From positions 124,001 to 188,000 of the forward strand of contig NZ_AMXN01000005.1 of NCBI RefSeq assembly GCF_000332645.1: 64,000 nucleotides of DNA, written 5' to 3'. Below the pieces are notes generated by a model, which saw nothing but the letters and a program-made list of their open reading frames with translations, was not told the DNA's origin and did not search any database. The position numbers were made by a program, and so were the translations under genes. This document shows positions 42,171-51,476 of this stretch, piece after piece. How positions within the stretch are numbered: position 1 is the stretch's first letter; each line of letters begins with the position of its first letter. This DNA is from Bacillus inaquosorum KCTC 13429 (GTDB taxonomy: Bacteria; Bacillota; Bacilli; Bacillales; Bacillaceae).

Positions 42171-44744
42171 TTATCCTTTTTTGCCGGATGTATCTTTTTT
42201 TGCCGGAAGGGAATCCCCGATCAGTTCCAGCGCTGCTATGACGTTCAAACACCATTGAGAGACGGTGTTCGTTGTCACCCACGGGAGCTCCTCCAGCTCC
42301 GTCCATGTTTCGATGCGCTCCGGTTTGATCGGAAGCGGCGTATGGCTCAGCTTATCATCAAGCAAAAGATTCCACGCTTTGGCAGCGAGATGAGAATCTT
42401 GTTTGTTTCTTGCGGCGTAGGCAGTCATGGCAGCGGCAAACATCGGCCAGTGAAAATGCCTGTCATGAAGCGCGCCTCCGCTTTTTTTCCGTTTTTCTTC
42501 ATCACTGAGTGTGTAAAATTCGCCGAATTCACTCAGCATTTCCTCCCATTCCCGGTCATGAAGAAGCTCAGCCAGCTCCATCCACACTTGCGGCGCGCCG
42601 AAGGCAATGATCATATGATATCCGCCCGCTATGCCGTCTCCTATGTGATGAAGCATCGAGGTCGCCGGATCATATTCAAATGTCGGGCCGGATAATAAGC
42701 GGAGCGGCAGCCGCTTCAGGCAGCTGATACCCGTTTGGATTTTCTTAAGATAATCTGGATTTCTGGTACGCTCCCATTCAGTCAGCCAGTTCGAGCAAAA
42801 CGCCGCCCAGTCCGGTCCTGTTCTCGCGTGGGTCGGGTACTTGCCTTTTTCGTAAAAAGCACGCATCGGATCGGTTTTGACGAGGGCGTAATCGGCGTCC
42901 TTCACTTCTGTCAAAAGATCTCCCGTCCGCTCATCTCCCGTCAGATAATAATAAAATTTATAAAGCCCAGCCATGCTGATCCTTGCTTCCTTGCAGCCGC
43001 ATCCCCAGTGCACAACATTATGCCGTGAGCCAAGCCCTGCGTATTCCCCGAGATGAAAGCTATCCGTTTCGCTCGTGTGGCGGGTCATGGCTTCTGCCAT
43101 ACGGAAGATATCCTCTCTGCCAGAGCGGAAAAACGCCTGCCACAGCCATAAGGTCGGAACGAGCTCATTATTTTGCCATGCGTACCCGCCGAGATCATAC
43201 CGCCACATATGCCGGATCGGGTCATACGTATGCATGACGTCGCCATAATGCCAAAACCCGTACCATCTGCGCTGCTCTACTTCCTTTTTGTAAAATAGAA
43301 AGGCGGCGTCAAGCTGTTCTTCCAGTTCTTTTTTAAGCGGATGGGATGTGTCAATGACACTCCAAACCCCCAGCGCCTTTGATTCGTAATAGACGTCTGG
43401 CTCGCATACAAGCAGCGGAGGCGCCTGCCATTTGTCAGCGAGCGTATTGAGAACATCGTCAGACGGTGTGCGAGAAAAGCACGACAGGCTGATTTCATTT
43501 GTATTGGCAATACCGGTCGGGTCAGAGCGCATTTCATCAAAGCCCTCATACGCGCTGACCACATAGGTGTTTCCTGTATAATGCCGCAAATCCATTGTCT
43601 CTCCATCCGGGGGCCAAAGCCAGACAGTCATTTTGGGATGGCTGCCGGCAAGACCTGTAATTTCCAGCGCTGACGGATATTTCTCAAAAAAATACCGCAG
43701 ACCGAGTGCTATGCCGCCATTTTCGCCGCCCGCATAGCAGAGCCCCTTCGCCCGGCTGCCATGCAGCATGCCGACCCACGCATAATCTTTTCCGGTCCGT
43801 TTTGACAGGCTGTAATGATCGCTGGAATCCTGAACAAGCTTGACATCGTTCCAAATCGCATTCTGTGTGCCGTGCGCAAACCATTCCTTGTGCTCTTCAC
43901 TTGGAGACAGTATTTCGCCATTGATTTGTTTTTGATAAAGCGGATACCGTTCACTAAATTTACGTGTGCCAAATAGCTGGGCGGGTTCTTTGTACATCCC
44001 TTTGTCTCCCGCAAAACGGAAATGTCGGTTGTACGGCTCCCCTTCCAGAAAAAGGTCAAACACTATGCCGAGCCCCTTAATGAAATCTTGTTTCCCATTC
44101 CTGTCAATCAGCTGCGTGTGTACGATGCCGATTTCAGACAGTCCAGCATAAAACGTCAATCGGATGACAAACGGCAGCCACTCCTCATTTGTTTTTTGGA
44201 GAATATGCACGCCCTCTATCTTGACCACCGCTTTGATAGGGCCGCTCTTCTCAATTGCCGCACGTTTGATGAGACTGACAGACGTTTCATGAAAAAGAGC
44301 CGTTTCCGCCGCCGTCTCTTTTCTCGTTTCTCTTATGGCAACGAGCCTCCCGCCTGCGGCGATCGGCTTTCCGTTAGTCTGCAATGATTGAATGAAGTCG
44401 GAGCCTGTTTTATGGATGGTACAGATGAGCATTCCTGTATCGACTTGGATGTGATGCTCTGACTCATTGATGCTGAGCGATTCGGTTGGCTGCGGGGCTT
44501 CTCCTTTTTGCACTGTAAAGCTTTGGTTTGCCTGTCCGCTGAACACCGCCGCGTGCTTCGTCCACTTGATGCTCCCGTCCGGCCAATAGGCCGACGGTTC
44601 GCTTTGCACATATCGGCTTACCGCATTTTCATTTACAAGCGCCAGTCGATCTCCTTTTTTCAATTCTCCTTTTTTCCATGGCACGCCCCACGTTACACCG
44701 CTTGTCACCTTTGGCTGTTCTGATAACCATTTGATCTTTTTCAT
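42171..44744 (-). CDS. yetA: PL26-like exo-rhamnogalacturonan lyase family protein (YetA)
   Basis: An 857-residue cytoplasmic protein with no signal peptide. It belongs to the PcRGLX/YetA family, whose layout is an N-terminal RIFT-type beta domain, a central beta-sandwich and a C-terminal alpha/alpha toroid. The toroid region is seen from about residue 480, rich in Trp/His (WYGFWHYGDVMHTYDP, HVNVVHWGCGC-like). Penicillium RGLX in this family is an exo-RG lyase (PL26), so activity on RG-I fragments is inferred; activity of YetA itself is not something I can cite. ATG at 44744 follows GGAGGGAGAGG. A terminator upstream separates it from yesZ. Confidence 0.82.
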   Translation of the reverse strand: MKKIKWLSEQPKVTSGVTWGVPWKKGELKKGDRLALVNENAVSRYVQSEPSAYWPDGSIKWTKHAAVFSGQANQSFTVQKGEAPQPTESLSINESEHHIQVDTGMLICTIHKTGSDFIQSLQTNGKPIAAGGRLVAIRETRKETAAETALFHETSVSLIKRAAIEKSGPIKAVVKIEGVHILQKTNEEWLPFVIRLTFYAGLSEIGIVHTQLIDRNGKQDFIKGLGIVFDLFLEGEPYNRHFRFAGDKGMYKEPAQLFGTRKFSERYPLYQKQINGEILSPSEEHKEWFAHGTQNAIWNDVKLVQDSSDHYSLSKRTGKDYAWVGMLHGSRAKGLCYAGGENGGIALGLRYFFEKYPSALEITGLAGSHPKMTVWLWPPDGETMDLRHYTGNTYVVSAYEGFDEMRSDPTGIANTNEISLSCFSRTPSDDVLNTLADKWQAPPLLVCEPDVYYESKALGVWSVIDTSHPLKKELEEQLDAAFLFYKKEVEQRRWYGFWHYGDVMHTYDPIRHMWRYDLGGYAWQNNELVPTLWLWQAFFRSGREDIFRMAEAMTRHTSETDSFHLGEYAGLGSRHNVVHWGCGCKEARISMAGLYKFYYYLTGDERTGDLLTEVKDADYALVKTDPMRAFYEKGKYPTHARTGPDWAAFCSNWLTEWERTRNPDYLKKIQTGISCLKRLPLRLLSGPTFEYDPATSMLHHIGDGIAGGYHMIIAFGAPQVWMELAELLHDREWEEMLSEFGEFYTLSDEEKRKKSGGALHDRHFHWPMFAAAMTAYAARNKQDSHLAAKAWNLLLDDKLSHTPLPIKPERIETWTELEELPWVTTNTVSQWCLNVIAALELIGDSLPAKKDTSGKKG

Positions 44745-44762
44745 CGGTCCTCTCCCTCCATA

Positions 44763-44796
44763 GAAAAAAGCTGATTCGATGCAAAGAATCAGCTAC
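44763..44796 (-). terminator. Terminator of the yesWXYZ unit
   Basis: AGCTGATTC pairs with GAATCAGCT (44769-44777, 44786-44794), followed on minus by TTTTTTC. It overlaps the yesZ stop. It lies 20 bases before the yetA ribosome site, so yetA may be expressed only by readthrough or another promoter. Confidence 0.8.
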
Positions 44797-46784
44797 GATT
44801 TGTCAAACTGAATCACACGGTATTCATGCGGTCCGACCGCCAGCCTTCCCGCTTTCGCCGAACGGTTTGTCAACAGATCCGTTCCCGCTTCCGGCAGTGT
44901 CACGCTTCCGCCTTTTCCATCCATATTGATGATGATCCACACAAGGCCGTTATCGCCTTTGCGCGGGGCAACGATCGTGCCGGGTGTAACATCCGACCGG
45001 ACAGAAATGGCTGCTTCAGCCGCGTAATGCCTGACGAGCGCTTCCAGCATTGCATCCCCTTCTTTCCCGGATGGAAGCGAGCCGAGCATGACGATTTTCC
45101 CTTTGCCGTACTTCTGTTCTGTCAGAAAAGCATGGCCTGCTCCCGGTCCTGATTCAACCGTGCCGAGGGTGTTTCCGTTCTTTGTATCAAACACCGCGCT
45201 CCACAGCCCGAGCGGCGCCGTGATGCCAAATGCTTTTCCTGTATTCATGTCCTCGTTCATTGGAAAGGTAAACAGCGTTTTGATCCCGGCTGTTTTCTCA
45301 AGTTCTCCAAGCCCGCAATCGGTATGAATGGTATGTTCGCTTGTGCGTCCTCCTGTCAGCGGACCGGCGATCCAGATGCCGCCCGCTTCAGCGAATGCCG
45401 AAGCTTTGTTGATAAATTCAGCAGACAGATACGGCACAAATGGCGTAAACAGCAAGCGGTAGCCGTCCAGCGGAACGCCTTTCGGAATGAGGTCACGGTG
45501 AATCCCCGTGTTAAGAATGCGTTCATAAAAGTGCGTCACTAGCGAACGGTGCTGGAGTCCCCGGTGAGGTTCAGTTTTGATAAATGCTTTTGCTCTGTCG
45601 GAATAAGTCATCGCTGCCTCGGCTTGAACGGGTTCAGTCGATAGAATGACCGGTTCGATTTCCTTTCTTGCCCGCTCGACCGCCAGCACATTTCGGTAGC
45701 CGACTGTGGGCTCGCCCCAGGCGCTCAGAACAGAACCGTGTGAAATCTCACTGCCTGAACGCTGCTGGCGCCACAGCCAATAGCAAAAGCCCTCGCTTCC
45801 TAAGGCGTAGGAGGATACAGCTTCAGCCTGCAAATACCCGTCGGCGTGCGGGAAAGCGGAGCTTTCGAGCGAGGCAGCATATGTCGGACTCGTTTCCAAT
45901 ATCCAAAACGGGCGCCCTTGTTTCAAATTTCTCCATAAATCACAGTTCAATAAGAAGGCAGAGGCGTTTTCCTGAGAAGCGTACGTATCATAGGAGGCAA
46001 AATCGAGACTCCGAAACATCCGCTCATTGTCCACACTGAACATGACAGAGCCGTTATGCGTGATCGGCGCATCCGAATAGCAGCGGATGATTTTGGCCTG
46101 TTCATCGGCAAATAAAGCGATCATCTCCATCGAAAACAGCTGATACATTGTGCTTAGTGAGGCGTGATGCAGAAACGGGGCTGGCCCCGGCTGCGGCACC
46201 TGCTCAAATGTCTGGTAGGTTTCGCTCCACACATCGGTTCCCCATGCTTCGTTTAACCGCTCAATCACGCCGTAGCGATTTTTGAGCCAGTCATGCCATA
46301 GGCGCAAGCACGTCTCACACATGCATTCAGCAACATGGCATTTAAACTCATTGTCGAGTTGCCAGCCGATCAGTCCCGGGAGCTGGCCAAGCTCCTTGGC
46401 GATGCTTGTGGTGATGATGGCGGCTTTTTTTCGGAAATACGGGTTGTTCGTACAAGCATGCTGACGGGATCCATGCCCCATGACCTCTCTTTTTTCGTTT
46501 ACATGCATGCGCTCCGGACTGCCGTGCGACAGCCAAATCGGCGGTGTTGGCGTCGGCGTGCACATGATCGTTTCGATGCCGTTTTCATACAGCCGGGTGA
46601 TGATCTCTTTGAAAAAACCAACGTCAATTTTTCCTTCCTCCGGCTCCATGACGGACCAGGCAAATTCGCCGATCCGCACCACATTGATGCCAGCTTCACA
46701 CATCATGTCAATGTCCTGCTGAATCGTCTCCTCATCCCATAATTCCGGATAATAGCAAGCGCCGTGATATAGTTTTCTCCTCAC
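44793..46784 (-). CDS. yesZ: GH42 beta-galactosidase (YesZ)
   Basis: A 663-residue family-42 beta-galactosidase. The acid/base Glu is in GWQLDNEF and the nucleophile Glu in WILETSPTYA (positions about 145 and 295 as in the family). A zinc-binding Cys cluster CHVAECMCETC follows the first site. It should remove galactose from RG-I side chains. GTG at 46784 lies eight bases after AAGGGTG. A GTG three codons upstream overlaps the yesY stop region and is the alternative. The stop lies in a terminator. Confidence 0.93.
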   Translation of the reverse strand: MRRKLYHGACYYPELWDEETIQQDIDMMCEAGINVVRIGEFAWSVMEPEEGKIDVGFFKEIITRLYENGIETIMCTPTPTPPIWLSHGSPERMHVNEKREVMGHGSRQHACTNNPYFRKKAAIITTSIAKELGQLPGLIGWQLDNEFKCHVAECMCETCLRLWHDWLKNRYGVIERLNEAWGTDVWSETYQTFEQVPQPGPAPFLHHASLSTMYQLFSMEMIALFADEQAKIIRCYSDAPITHNGSVMFSVDNERMFRSLDFASYDTYASQENASAFLLNCDLWRNLKQGRPFWILETSPTYAASLESSAFPHADGYLQAEAVSSYALGSEGFCYWLWRQQRSGSEISHGSVLSAWGEPTVGYRNVLAVERARKEIEPVILSTEPVQAEAAMTYSDRAKAFIKTEPHRGLQHRSLVTHFYERILNTGIHRDLIPKGVPLDGYRLLFTPFVPYLSAEFINKASAFAEAGGIWIAGPLTGGRTSEHTIHTDCGLGELEKTAGIKTLFTFPMNEDMNTGKAFGITAPLGLWSAVFDTKNGNTLGTVESGPGAGHAFLTEQKYGKGKIVMLGSLPSGKEGDAMLEALVRHYAAEAAISVRSDVTPGTIVAPRKGDNGLVWIIINMDGKGGSVTLPEAGTDLLTNRSAKAGRLAVGPHEYRVIQFDKS

Positions 46785-46789
46785 ATTTT

Positions 46790-47443
46790 TCACCCTTCTT
46801 TGATGATCGATTCTGTCAATGGCAGGCCGAGCTCCTTTATGCCTTTTGTCACAAGTTTCGCCATTTCATTTGCGCCCTTTTTTGTAAAGTGCGTGTAATC
46901 GTTAATTCCTTCTGAAACCATAAAATAGGTATACACTTTTTCCTCTCCCTTTTCGGTAAAGAAAGCGAGGCTTTTCTCCATCAGATCAATGAGCTGGACA
47001 TTCTCCTCATCAGCCGTTTGCTTCATGGCAATGCAATAATCAGGAAAGTCGTTCAAAAACGCGCCGTTTTCGTAATGAAAGCGGGCTACGGGGGTAATGA
47101 GAAGCGGATGGGCGCCTTTTTCTCGCGCACCTGCGATATACTGCTTTAAATATTGTTTATAGGTGGTATAAGGCTCGGTGTAGCGCTCCGGCTTATTTTT
47201 CGACGCGTCATTATGACCCATCTGCACAAACAGCCAGTCATCCGGCTCGATCACATCAAGGATCGCCTGAAGCCTGCCCTCTTCCACAAATGTTTTCGAG
47301 CTTCTTCCCCCGATCGCCCTGTTAATCACTTGAATATACTCCGGCAGATGTGAGCCGAGAAACTGTCCCCAGCCCCCTTGATTTGTGCTGTCTCCATACG
47401 TTTGAACAGTCGAATCTCCGGCAAGATAAATGTTATTTGCCAC
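46790..47443 (-). CDS. yesY: Rhamnogalacturonan acetylesterase (YesY)
   Basis: A 217-residue SGNH-family esterase. Block I LAGDSTVQTYGDS with the nucleophile Ser, block II INRAIGGRSS, block III FVQMGHND and block V DYTHF with the catalytic Asp/His are all present. It removes acetyl groups from RG-I galacturonate. No signal peptide, so it acts in the cytoplasm on imported fragments. GTG at 47443 behind GGGGGAAT. It is a paralogue of RhgT in the same locus and is followed at once by yesZ. Confidence 0.92.
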   Translation of the reverse strand: MANNIYLAGDSTVQTYGDSTNQGGWGQFLGSHLPEYIQVINRAIGGRSSKTFVEEGRLQAILDVIEPDDWLFVQMGHNDASKNKPERYTEPYTTYKQYLKQYIAGAREKGAHPLLITPVARFHYENGAFLNDFPDYCIAMKQTADEENVQLIDLMEKSLAFFTEKGEEKVYTYFMVSEGINDYTHFTKKGANEMAKLVTKGIKELGLPLTESIIKEG

Positions 47444-47470
47444 TTCTTATTCCCCCTCGTTTTTTTCATT

Positions 47471-47599
47471 TCATATGGCTTCGATCATGGTAGCCCTTCC
47501 CTTGAAAAACCGGTGAGTGCAACGCCTGAACATTGTTCGTCTTGCCCTTTGATAAGCCATCCTTTCAAAGCAGTCAGCTTTTGCTTTGTATACCACCAT
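47471..47599 (-). other. Possible 42-residue Arg-rich mini-ORF
   Basis: The 165-base gap between yesX and yesY contains a 42-codon frame: ATG at 47599 directly behind TAGGAGGAACGT, stop at 47471. The product is strongly basic (several RRR-type stretches, two Cys) and has no familiar fold. A protein-like stretch also appears in a second frame, WWYTKQKLTALKGWL, which has no start. It may be chance or a relict. The good ribosome site keeps it open. Confidence 0.2.
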
Positions 47600-47608
47600 A
47601 CGTTCCTC

Positions 47609-49447
47609 CTATAGCGGCGCCTCCGCTTTGCCGCCCGCTATGTACAGAGCGGGCTTCGGCGGTTTTTTCATCCCCGTTCCGAGATAAAAGCTCGTATGCG
47701 GCGGCTGGTTGTAGGCGGTGTTCTGCCAGGCGATGCCGAGCCTGTAAACCGGGTCGTGCATGAGCGTGTAAAAGCGGTAGCGGGTGAGATGTGTCGTTGT
47801 ATAGATGCGAAGTGCACTGCTGTCTTCCGTTCTCCATATCACTTCTTCCCGCCAGTCTCCGAACAGATTGGCCTGAAGAACAGGGTTTCCTTTCGTGCCA
47901 TTGTTGGACAGCACGCCGTCCGGCTGAAAAATCGTCTTCAGACAGCGCTTTTCAGCATCCCATTTTTCAATCTTTGGCCTGCCGATTGTTCCGTCCCAGT
48001 CATGATCGAGCAGTTCCCTGACCAAGTCGCCGTCCCACCAGATGGCGAAATTGGCTGAGGCAGGCGCTTTGTCGCTGATTTTTTCTCCTTTGCTCGTAAA
48101 AAGGCCGTATGACATTCCGTCATTGCCCGGCGGATCAATTCCCCAGACAAGCGACCCTTTGTAGTTTGGGTCGATATGAGCCGCCATGCCTCTGCCGACA
48201 TCTGTCCCGGCATGGACGCCCCATAATATCTCGCCGGTTCCGGCATCTCGCAGTGACAGTCCGTACGGCTTCGTGGCATCCTCATGCACCTGAAACACTT
48301 CAGGCCCTTTTCGGGAGGGATCCAGATCCCCTACATGCATCGCGTCTCCATGTCCGAGCCCCGTTGTGTACAAGCCAGTGCCGTCATGATCGACCACCAT
48401 GGCGCCGTAAATGATTTCATCCTTCCCGTCTCCGTCAACGTCCGCCACGCTCAAGCTGTGGTTGCCCTGCCCTGCGTACGCTTCATTACCCGGCTGATTG
48501 GAGTCAAATAGCCAGCGCTTTTTAAGCCTCCCGTTTCTGAAATCGTATGCCACGAGCACCGCTCTCGTATAGTAGCCGCGCGCCATCACGAGGCTCGGCC
48601 GTTCCCCATCCAAATAAGCGATTCCGGCGAGAAAACGGTCCATGCGGTTTCCGTAGCGGTCTCCCCAGTCCTCCAGCTTGCCGCGGGGCGGTTCATATTC
48701 CACGGTCGTGAGCGCTTCACCGTTTTCTCCTTTAAACACCGTCAAATATTCCGGACCGGACAGGATTCTGCCCTGTTCATTTCTAAAATCGGCATGCTCA
48801 TCGCCGATGATGTGTCCTTTCCCGTCTGTTGTGCCGTCGGCTGTTTTCATGGCGATTTCTGCTTTTCCGTCACCGTCCAGGTCATAAACCATAAACTGGG
48901 TATAATGCGCGCCCGCTCTGATGTTTCTGCCGAGGTTAATGCGCCACAAAAAGGTGCCGTCCAGTTTATAGGCATCTATAAGAACCTCCCCGGTATATCC
49001 GTTATGGGCGTTGTCTTTGGAATTGGAAGGGTCCCACTTCAGGATGATTTCATATTCTCCATCCCCGTCCACATCCCCGACACTGGCATCATTGGCGCTG
49101 TAGGTGTACGGCTTTCCATCCGGCGTCACACCGCCTTCCGGTTTGTTAAGCGGAACCTCTAGGACATTTTCCCGCCAGACGGGAGCTTCTTTGGAAAGCT
49201 TTTCTTCCCGTCCTTTATTGACGGCCGCCACCTGATAAACAGAGTCCGCCGTCCCGTTTTGATCAAGAAAATTGGTGCTGTCCGCGATCGGCTCGCGGGT
49301 GATCCGCTTTCCGTCCCGATAAAGGTGAAAAGCCGTCGTCTCATGATCCGTTCCGAGAAAACGCCAGCTGACAAACACGCCCTGCTCTGTCTTGACCGCA
49401 ATTAGACCTCTGGTCAAGTATTCCATCTGCCTCTTTTTTGGTTTCAT
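47609..49447 (-). CDS. yesX: PL11 exo-rhamnogalacturonan lyase (YesX)
   Basis: A 612-residue family-11 polysaccharide lyase that cleaves RG-I from chain ends. The beta-propeller repeats show several Ca2+-binding DxDxDG loops (GDVDGDGEYE, YDLDGDGKAE, ADVDGDGKDE) and the shared NDASVGDV, PSLVMARGYY and LGIAWQNTAYNQPPHTSFYLG blocks. It is a close relative of YesW but lacks any signal peptide. ATG at 49447; the ribosome site AAAGGGGGGGAGG lies upstream of a hairpin, not at normal linear spacing (see hairpin entry). It follows yesW by 46 bases. Confidence 0.93.
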   Translation of the reverse strand: MKPKKRQMEYLTRGLIAVKTEQGVFVSWRFLGTDHETTAFHLYRDGKRITREPIADSTNFLDQNGTADSVYQVAAVNKGREEKLSKEAPVWRENVLEVPLNKPEGGVTPDGKPYTYSANDASVGDVDGDGEYEIILKWDPSNSKDNAHNGYTGEVLIDAYKLDGTFLWRINLGRNIRAGAHYTQFMVYDLDGDGKAEIAMKTADGTTDGKGHIIGDEHADFRNEQGRILSGPEYLTVFKGENGEALTTVEYEPPRGKLEDWGDRYGNRMDRFLAGIAYLDGERPSLVMARGYYTRAVLVAYDFRNGRLKKRWLFDSNQPGNEAYAGQGNHSLSVADVDGDGKDEIIYGAMVVDHDGTGLYTTGLGHGDAMHVGDLDPSRKGPEVFQVHEDATKPYGLSLRDAGTGEILWGVHAGTDVGRGMAAHIDPNYKGSLVWGIDPPGNDGMSYGLFTSKGEKISDKAPASANFAIWWDGDLVRELLDHDWDGTIGRPKIEKWDAEKRCLKTIFQPDGVLSNNGTKGNPVLQANLFGDWREEVIWRTEDSSALRIYTTTHLTRYRFYTLMHDPVYRLGIAWQNTAYNQPPHTSFYLGTGMKKPPKPALYIAGGKAEAPL

Positions 49448-49490
49448 TTGATGGGAACGGGCTGCAGGCAGCCCGTTCCTCCCCCCCTTT
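49448..49490 (-). promoter_or_regulatory. Hairpin between ribosome site and start codon of yesX
   Basis: On minus, AAAGGGGGGGAGG (49490-49478) precedes a perfect 12-bp inverted repeat (49454-49465 with 49468-49479; loop 2 bases). If the inner 10 bp fold, the ribosome site ends eight bases from ATG, ideal spacing; unfolded it is 30 bases away. No T-run follows, so it is not a terminator. Likely a structured ribosome-binding region for yesX. Confidence 0.6.
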
Positions 49491-49493
49491 CTG

Positions 49494-51338
49494 TTAAGGC
49501 GTATACATATTCGGTTTTGGCTGTTCCGCCATGCCGTCCCCTAAAAAGAAGCTTGTGTGCGGCGGCTGATTATACGCGACATTTTGCCAGGCGATGCCAA
49601 GCCGGTACACAGGATCGTGCATCAGCGTGTACAGCCTGTGCTCAGTCGGAATGGTCGTGGTGTAAATGCGGAGCGCACTGCTGTCCTCCGTTCGCCACAC
49701 AACTTCCTCACGCCAGTCACCGAGCAGATCAGCCTGAAGTGCCGGTGTTGCTTTTGTGCCGTTGTTGGCGGCCGCGCCTGACGCAGTCAGCACATTTTTC
49801 GATACGCCGTTTTGATAATCCCACTTATCGATTCGGTTGCTGTCCAGCTGTTCCCGCAGCAAGTCGCCGTCCCACCAGATGCCGAAGTTGGTCGAGGATG
49901 GAACGCTGCTTCCGATTTTGACTCCTTTCGCTGAGTAAAGAGAACCGTTTGCCCATACTTCCTGTCCCGGGTAACGCGGGTCAATATCAGCAGCCATCCC
50001 CCGGCCTACATCCTTGCCGGCATAAACGCCCCAAAGGATTTTTCCGGTTGCCGCATCACGGAAGGATAAGCCGTATTTTGCGTTTTTGTCCTCATGCACC
50101 TGAAACACCTCAAGACCAGGCCGGCTCGGATCAAGATCCCCGGTATGGAGGGCATCCCCGTGGCCTAAGCCAGTCGAGTACATGCCTTTGCCATCATGAT
50201 CAACAGCCATTGAGCCAAAAATGATCTCATCTTTACCGTCTCCGTCAACATCCGCGATGCTCAGGTTGTGATTCCCCTGTCCGGCAAACGCTTCATTTCC
50301 CGACTTCGAAGAATCAAGCGTCCAAAGCTTTGACAGCTTTCCGTCTCTGAAGTTATAGGCGACAAGCATGGTTTTGGCATAATACCCTCTAGTCATGATC
50401 AAGCTCGGCCGCTGTCCGTCGAGGTAGGCAATGCCGGCGAGAAAACGATCAACCCGGTTGCCGTAGCTGTCTCCCCAATCCGACACATTGCCGCGCGCCG
50501 GTTCAAAGTTTGCGGTGACAAGCTCTTTCCCGGTTGCACCTTGAAACACAGTGAGATATTCAGGGCCTGAAAGCACACGCCCCTGTTCATTTCTGTAATC
50601 AGCATTGGCATTTCCAATCACTTTGCCCGTGCCGTCTTTTGTCCCGTCTGCCGTTTTCATCGCCACTTCCGCTTTTCCGTCACCATCAAGGTCATACACC
50701 ATAAACTGGGTGTAATGCGCTCCCGCTCTGATGTTTTTGCCGAGATTGATCCGCCATAATTTCGTTCCGTCCAGTTTATACGCGTCAATCAGCACGTCAC
50801 CCGTATAGCCATCCTGTGAATTGTCCTTTGAATTAGACGGGTCCCATTTCAGGATCAGCTCGTATTGCCCGTCTCCATCCACATCGCCAACACTTGCGTC
50901 ATTGGCGCTGTAGGTGTAAGCTTCACCCTTTGGCGTCGTGCCGCCAGCCGGTTTATCCAGCCGGACAGAATGATACGGCTGCGCCCATACGGAGGCTTTT
51001 TCAGAAGCCGCCTGTTCGGTTCCGTTTACGATAGCCCGAACCGTATACGCAGAGCCCGCCGATCCGTTTTTATCCACATAGTTCGTGGTTTTGACAGGCG
51101 CAGCATTCAGCTTTTGCCCGTCTCTGTACACATTGAACGAAACCGATGCGTTTTCAGTGCCAAGAAACCGCCAGCTGACAAAAATGCCGCCGTCCGTCTT
51201 GACCGCCACAAGCCCCCGGTTCAGCGCTTCCATCTGCCGCGCTGCCCCTTCAGCTTTCACAGGACATACAGAGGCTCCCATCACCAACAAGACCAGCAAC
51301 GTAACAGCGGTACATATGAGTTTCCTTCGTGTAATCAT
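49494..51338 (-). CDS. yesW: PL11 endo-rhamnogalacturonan lyase (YesW)
   Basis: A secreted 614-residue family-11 lyase that cuts inside RG-I chains. A signal peptide is visible: a basic start, then AVTLLVLLVMGASVC and a cleavage region VKAEGAARQ. The mature part is a beta-propeller with Ca2+ loops DVDGDGQYE, DLDGDGKAE and DVDGDGKDE. It acts outside the cell and feeds fragments to the importers. ATG at 51338 lies seven bases after GAAGGAG. The usual longer start at 51356 (620 residues) has no such site. First gene of yesWXYZ, with its own promoter and cre. Confidence 0.94.
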   Translation of the reverse strand: MITRRKLICTAVTLLVLLVMGASVCPVKAEGAARQMEALNRGLVAVKTDGGIFVSWRFLGTENASVSFNVYRDGQKLNAAPVKTTNYVDKNGSAGSAYTVRAIVNGTEQAASEKASVWAQPYHSVRLDKPAGGTTPKGEAYTYSANDASVGDVDGDGQYELILKWDPSNSKDNSQDGYTGDVLIDAYKLDGTKLWRINLGKNIRAGAHYTQFMVYDLDGDGKAEVAMKTADGTKDGTGKVIGNANADYRNEQGRVLSGPEYLTVFQGATGKELVTANFEPARGNVSDWGDSYGNRVDRFLAGIAYLDGQRPSLIMTRGYYAKTMLVAYNFRDGKLSKLWTLDSSKSGNEAFAGQGNHNLSIADVDGDGKDEIIFGSMAVDHDGKGMYSTGLGHGDALHTGDLDPSRPGLEVFQVHEDKNAKYGLSFRDAATGKILWGVYAGKDVGRGMAADIDPRYPGQEVWANGSLYSAKGVKIGSSVPSSTNFGIWWDGDLLREQLDSNRIDKWDYQNGVSKNVLTASGAAANNGTKATPALQADLLGDWREEVVWRTEDSSALRIYTTTIPTEHRLYTLMHDPVYRLGIAWQNVAYNQPPHTSFFLGDGMAEQPKPNMYTP

Positions 51339-51361
51339 CAGACAGCTCCTTCTCATTTATC

Positions 51362-51412
51362 TGTAAGCGCTTACTTAAATTGGATTTTATGCGTTGCGGG
51401 AGCTGTCTTCAA
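51362..51412 (-). promoter_or_regulatory. yesW promoter followed by a cre site
   Basis: On minus TTGAAG (51412-51407), 17-base spacer, TAAAAT (51389-51384). The cre-like TGTAAGCGCTTACT (51362-51375), whose core GTAAGCGCTTAC is a perfect 12-bp palindrome, lies at about +3 to +17, where CcpA would act as a roadblock. Confidence 0.75.
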
Positions 51413-51476
51413 TTTCACTTTTTTGCATCTGCCTTTTTCGGACACTGCACTTTTTTGCGCGATTGTCATTTTTTTG

